A stretch of DNA of 64,000 bases from Acridotheres tristis (taxonomy: Eukaryota; Chordata; Aves; Passeriformes; Sturnidae), in the NCBI GenBank assembly GCA_037013685.1, contig CM072888.1:9529034-9593033 (forward strand), written 5' to 3'. Under the pieces are notes generated by a model, which was not told the origin of the DNA, did no database searches, and saw nothing but the letters and a program-made list of their open reading frames with translations. Positions 59,701 through 64,000 of this stretch are shown here, in pieces (the stretch's first letter is position 1; the number at the start of each line of letters is the position of its first letter). The position numbers were made by a program, and so were the translations under genes.

Positions 59701-62299
59701 AGATCCCATAACATTTAACTTCTCATAACTAACAGGAAGGGGGAAAAAATAAAATTCACAAACACACAGACACGCACAAAACCACCTCAAAAAAAGCACC
59801 AAAAATTCCTATCTAACAGTTTTGCAAAACATTTTAAATACAAATGAGAGAGATAATTGCAAAAGCCAGCTACTTTTTAAAACCTAGAGTTCCAACTTCC
59901 CTGGAACAGAAGAATCCCTGGGATCAGCAAAGAGCCTGTCTAGAGCTAAGGTCACCTGCTAACATCCAGCTCCAGGAGCTGAGGTGAACCACAAAGGAAA
60001 GGATGGCATTGCCCTTTCAAAGGAGAGATAGGTGAATTCCTGGATCTGAAAAAGGCCTGTAGAAAAGCTTACCAGTGGGAACATTTTGTAACTTGAGTTG
60101 GGAGCAGAGGCTGAGCTACAGGAGCATAAAACTGACTGTAGCCACAGCATTTTTATAACCATGTTGGATCATCACCAATATCATATTTAGAAAATCTCAA
60201 AGCTTTGATATACATCACAACACTGTAGACATTCCTGTTACAGGAAATATGAAGAGGATCCAAACTCTTGCTTGATAAAGTTAATCCTTTGTTGGAACAG
60301 GTGTTTTTATCCATTTACATCTTTGTACTTTAAGGAAAAATTATTTCAAAAGTTTCTTTGAACAAAAAAGAAACAAGAAAGCAAATGTAAACAGAAATGG
60401 TGTCAATTGTTGACATGTTCTCCAAGAGCTCCTTGGCAAAAATACAATAGAAAACAAATTTAGCATGGACTAGCGTGCAAGAAAATTCTACAGGCTTCTG
60501 AAGCAAACTGAAAAACTCCATCAGTTTGCCAAGCCCCAACAAATCCCCAGAGGTGTTTAAAGAGGCTTTCCTCAGTTACTCCAGACACCACCAGAGAGGA
60601 ATGGTTCAAAGAATGCAGGGGATGTTCAAGGGGCAAAAGAAAATTCACTTCAAAAGAAGTGATGTCTTCTACAGAAAAGGCACGGGGATATCTCAATCTG
60701 CCATCTCACTCTGACAGTACCAGCCTTCCCTGAGACTTATCCTGCCAGGGATAGAGCCAGGCTAAAAGGGATTCCACAGCACCTTAGGGAGGACACAACC
60801 TGTATATACATGGGCACAAGTATACATTTTTAGGATGGTTTTCCTGCAGGAGGGTCTCCAGCCTTAGGCAGCTGCCCTATGACCATTAGGGATCATCACA
60901 CATTGTCCTGCTCTTCCCCCTGACCACTCCTGCCTGGGTTCAAATGCCAGACTTTGTACTTTGCATCCTTCCCAGATATAAATACAATTTTTGTATTGGA
61001 TTTCAGTATATTCAGTAGCTGCTCCATGCTCTGCTGTCCAAACCTTGGTCTGCTTGGTCAGTAAACATAGTATTTGATAGATACATTGTAAAATGAAATA
61101 ACTAATTCCTCCTAAGAAAGATCAACACACGTTTCTCAAAGACAGGATAATTAAAATCTGTTTGGATCCTGATATATGGCTAATTCTTAAGTCAGAAATG
61201 CTGGAGGCGCTGAACATAATGGGAAATCCTCTTTATCTTGTTACATCAAGACAATTATGCACCTTGTAGATATAGGTAACTACTACTTCCTTCTGTAGAA
61301 AAATATACAACTATTCTTAAATTGAAGCCTGCTTTTCCTGTGAAAATAAAAAAGTAGGAGCATACACTTTCAGACATGGAATTATATTTATATGTATATA
61401 GTGAAAGGCACGTGAACCTTTGGCAAGCAAAGTTTTTTTGTTTGTTTGTCATTCAGATTGAAAAATGCAGAAGATGTAGTGTGGTCAAAAGAAGCTTCTG
61501 TTGCAATTTGAATTGAAAAGAAATAATTCTTATGGGGGAATTGTGATGCTCCAGATTAGGAGATGCAAAGGCACGTCAGCCCCTTCAGAGGCTTCAGGTG
61601 CTGAACAGTTTCTCTGTGTTACACTAAACCTGAGCAGTATTTGCTACTCACAGAGATGTTCATTTCTCTTGCCTTCAGTGACACTTTTACCTGTACCCCA
61701 GAAAAGCAACAAATTCAAAGAAGTAAAAAACCAGCAACAACCACCTAAACAAAAAGAAAGATCTTTTGGCGCATCCAGTTGATATAAAAGTGCAAAAGGC
61801 AAGAAAAAGAAGAACCACAGAAATAATCTCATTGGCCTGACCACCTCAGGTCAGGTCTGAAAGAAAAGTCTATTCTTTATTCTAGAAGAATTTCCTCTAT
61901 GATACTGTTAAGTATTTCTTTTCAATCTTATAAGAGAACTTGATGCTTAAAGAAAAAATGTTTTTCCTCAATTTCTGAAGATACGCCTCATTTTCAAGTG
62001 TAATAAAAATTCTTAATACTGACTTTCATAATACAGTGGAAACCCAATTACATTATTTTGTACTGTACTTGCATGTACTAAAGAAACTAAACCTGGAATT
62101 AAAATCCCTGTGCACCTTCAAAAAATCCAGACTTTTATTTTACATGTTTTTCCTTCCTAAAACATACAACTTCACAATCAACAAGTCCTAGGATTTCCCT
62201 TGAGAGAAATTAACCCTTTACATGAATCAAACCTAGTAAAAGTTTGTTGACTGAATCAGGCCTCAGAAACATTTCTAAATATTAAAGACCACGACGGGG
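59701..62299. other. Unique non-coding DNA
   Basis: A short CA/ACAC run occurs at about 59757-59780. A small hairpin with nuclear-receptor-like half-sites lies at 61836-61855. No gene or repeat family is recognised. Confidence 0.5.
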
Positions 62300-62337
62300 A
62301 AATAAAGCAACATTTATTTTTATATTTATGGAACCCC

Positions 62338-62343
62338 TTTATT
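62338..62343 (-). promoter_or_regulatory. Possible polyadenylation signal AATAAA
   Basis: AATAAA on the minus strand, about 90 bases past the stop of the candidate exon at 62432-62705. A second copy follows at 62318-62313. Two signals at this spacing support, but do not prove, a short 3' UTR. Confidence 0.3.
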
Positions 62344-62431
62344 TCTACAAGTTAACACTGCCTACAATTCAACTTTCAAGTATTGTGGCACAACAGGAGT
62401 GAATACATGGGAATGAAACAGAGTGAAAAAG

Positions 62432-62705
62432 TCATGTCCATGGTCGCTCTGGAAGTGGTTTTGCTCTAGATCCCGTGCACTTTGCATTCATTAGGGGAGG
62501 AATGGGTTGGGTGCACTCCTGCAGGGTGCCAGACAGTTTATTTCTGTCAGAGAGAAGTAGTGTTTGTGCACTTTGAAGATGCTCCATGACGACAGAGGCC
62601 AAACCCTGATGAACAGGGATGGCCTCAAAAGCAGAACTGTGACCCAAATGTAAGTAGTAAACAAACACATCCACTGAACACCAAAAACTCTCTCCAAATG
62701 TTTGC
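62432..62705 (-). CDS. Candidate terminal exon, unrecognised protein
   Basis: A minus-strand frame runs to a TGA at 62434-62432. A splice-acceptor-like ATTTTAG precedes 62705, and a second CATTTGGGTCACAG precedes 62636. The translation contains GHSSAFEAIPVHQGLASVVM near the middle, then a leucine-rich stretch and a Pro/Lys-rich end (AKPLPERPWT). Several CpGs occur in about 200 bases, more than in the flanks, and two AATAAA signals lie 90-120 bases beyond the stop. Together these suit the last coding exon of a gene whose body would lie to the right, outside the window. I do not recognise the protein, there is no known domain, and a chance frame remains possible. Confidence 0.33.
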
Positions 62706-64000
62706 CTAAAATAAATTTCTAATAACACTAAATTACTGTAAACAGAAAATATTTAAAGAAAAACACTGCAAAATGCTTTCTGTGTCTTAAATTAATGCTC
62801 TTCTCCATGTAAGCAGTTACTTGCATTTCCCTACTTTTGTGAAATTCCACCACAGAGATACAAAATCAAAAAACATGTATACATTTAAGATACATTACTG
62901 TACACCTTTAAAGCAGTAGGTATTCTGGATATATACAACACACATACAATACACAGTCTCCCTTTACTGTAGTGGTCTGGCTACTAGTTGTGCTTTTCTC
63001 CCAGTTCAGGAAGTTAAATGTTGCTTAGTTCCACAAGAATTCTCATGAAACATGACTTGCTGAAAGCAGACAGCTCAAATAGTAGTGCATTCAATAGTTA
63101 AGTGTTATATTCTTAACGGAGTGATAATAAACCTTAACCTTAAGGTTGGGTAGTCATTAAGAATATAAAACTCAATTTCTAAGTATTAAAAAACTTCTTT
63201 AGCTATACATTATCTTTTAAAAAGGGCAAAATTTCAGCTCATATTTGAGGCAGAGCTCAGCTAAAAATAGTTCTGGAGATGAATTTCATTTTATTTTATC
63301 AGTTTTGAACGCCTTTCTCTGTTTCTGCTGAGATAAAACCCATGAGAAGACAGGAAAAGCACATGTTCCTCAGTATTCCAAAGCTCTGTTAAATGGAGTG
63401 TGCTTGAGTGAAAAGCCCACAGATCAGGCACATATCCTACTCAAATCAGCAAATCTGCTGTAGCCTGCCTTATACGTTATTCATAAAAAAGTATTGCATT
63501 TATTGTCATGTCTTTACCATGTTCCCACCAACTGACATCTATTTCTGCCCACCAACACTGATACAAAACTTTAAAATCAGCTTTGCCTGACTGATAACTG
63601 CAGGACCATATGCTTCCAGATCGGAAATATTCATACAGCAGTGGAGGTGACCTTCAAAATATTTTGACTCGTTTGAAGGTCATTGCTCAACTTGCTGGAT
63701 TTTGTGTGTATAGATACACAAGCACTGGTAAAACCAGTGATCAATTCCAGCCTGGTAAAAAAATTTAGCATGTATAAAATTACTGCTACAATTCCTGTGC
63801 TAAAATCTTTCTGCCCCACTGGCAGAAATATTAATCCCAAAGGATGTTTCTGTTGGGATGGTATAAGAACTCTGGAATGAAGAAACCATGAGTTTGCCAT
63901 CCCAAAGGGCTGGGGAGTGGTGCTTCTGCATCTGTGTGCTGGGGCCTCCAGCGAGTCAAAAGTCAAATCGAGCTGCCAAACAGAGTGATGGGAAGAATGC
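62706..64000. other. Unique non-coding DNA, possible intron of the candidate minus-strand gene
   Basis: No exon or repeat is clear. The 111-codon minus-strand frame at 63631-63966 is not protein-like. Non-repetitive texture around 63700-63960 could be conserved DNA, untested. Confidence 0.4.

Noticed and set aside
63631..63966. 111-codon minus-strand frame near the right edge
   Set aside because: No motif or splice signal. It lies where an intron of the candidate 62.4 kb gene would be.
1..64000. tRNA, rRNA, known microRNA, CRISPR arrays or bacterial operons
   Set aside because: I looked for cloverleaf boxes, known microRNA seeds with hairpins, spaced direct repeats and closely packed genes, and saw none. 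The sequence has the texture of a vertebrate nuclear genome.

Overview
The window looks like non-coding DNA from a bird nuclear chromosome. The base sequence is AT-rich throughout, and both strands carry stop codons every few tens of codons. No reading frame is recognisable as a known protein. The identification as avian rests on the interspersed repeats. At least nine fragments match the 3' end of the CR1 retrotransposon as I know it from birds, and an LTR at about 42.4-42.9 kb resembles a family widespread in bird genomes. Passerine or another neoavian is my best guess, but species cannot be fixed from this window. It is best read as intergenic or intronic sequence on a large, AT-rich chromosome.

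Layout. 0-0.4 kb: an AAGGA microsatellite followed by an open frame of about 110 codons that could be a terminal exon on the plus strand (unrecognised protein). 0.4-16 kb: mostly unique sequence with microsatellites (GATA at 5.1 kb, TATCTA at 7.7 kb), homopolymer tracts, and a G-rich to GT-rich tract at 8.5 kb. 16 kb: one plus-strand CR1 tail. 16-36 kb: mainly unique sequence with one CR1 fragment at 24.9 kb, a 10-bp minisatellite at 33.9 kb, and a perfect 12-bp palindrome with POU/octamer-like halves at 35.4 kb. 36-55 kb: the repeat-rich part, with seven CR1 fragments and two apparently solitary endogenous retroviral LTRs, both on the minus strand. 55-64 kb: unique sequence again, with several stretches that read like conserved non-coding DNA and a possible minus-strand terminal exon at 62.4-62.7 kb with polyadenylation signals beyond its stop.

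I found no rRNA, tRNA, CRISPR array, bacterial-style operon or complete transposon. No novel multi-gene system is evident. The best targets for follow-up are the two candidate terminal exons, the 35.38 kb palindrome in a homeodomain-type context, and the recurrent A-rich AAAC/AACC tracts. All conservation statements are inferences from sequence character only, because no alignment could be run.
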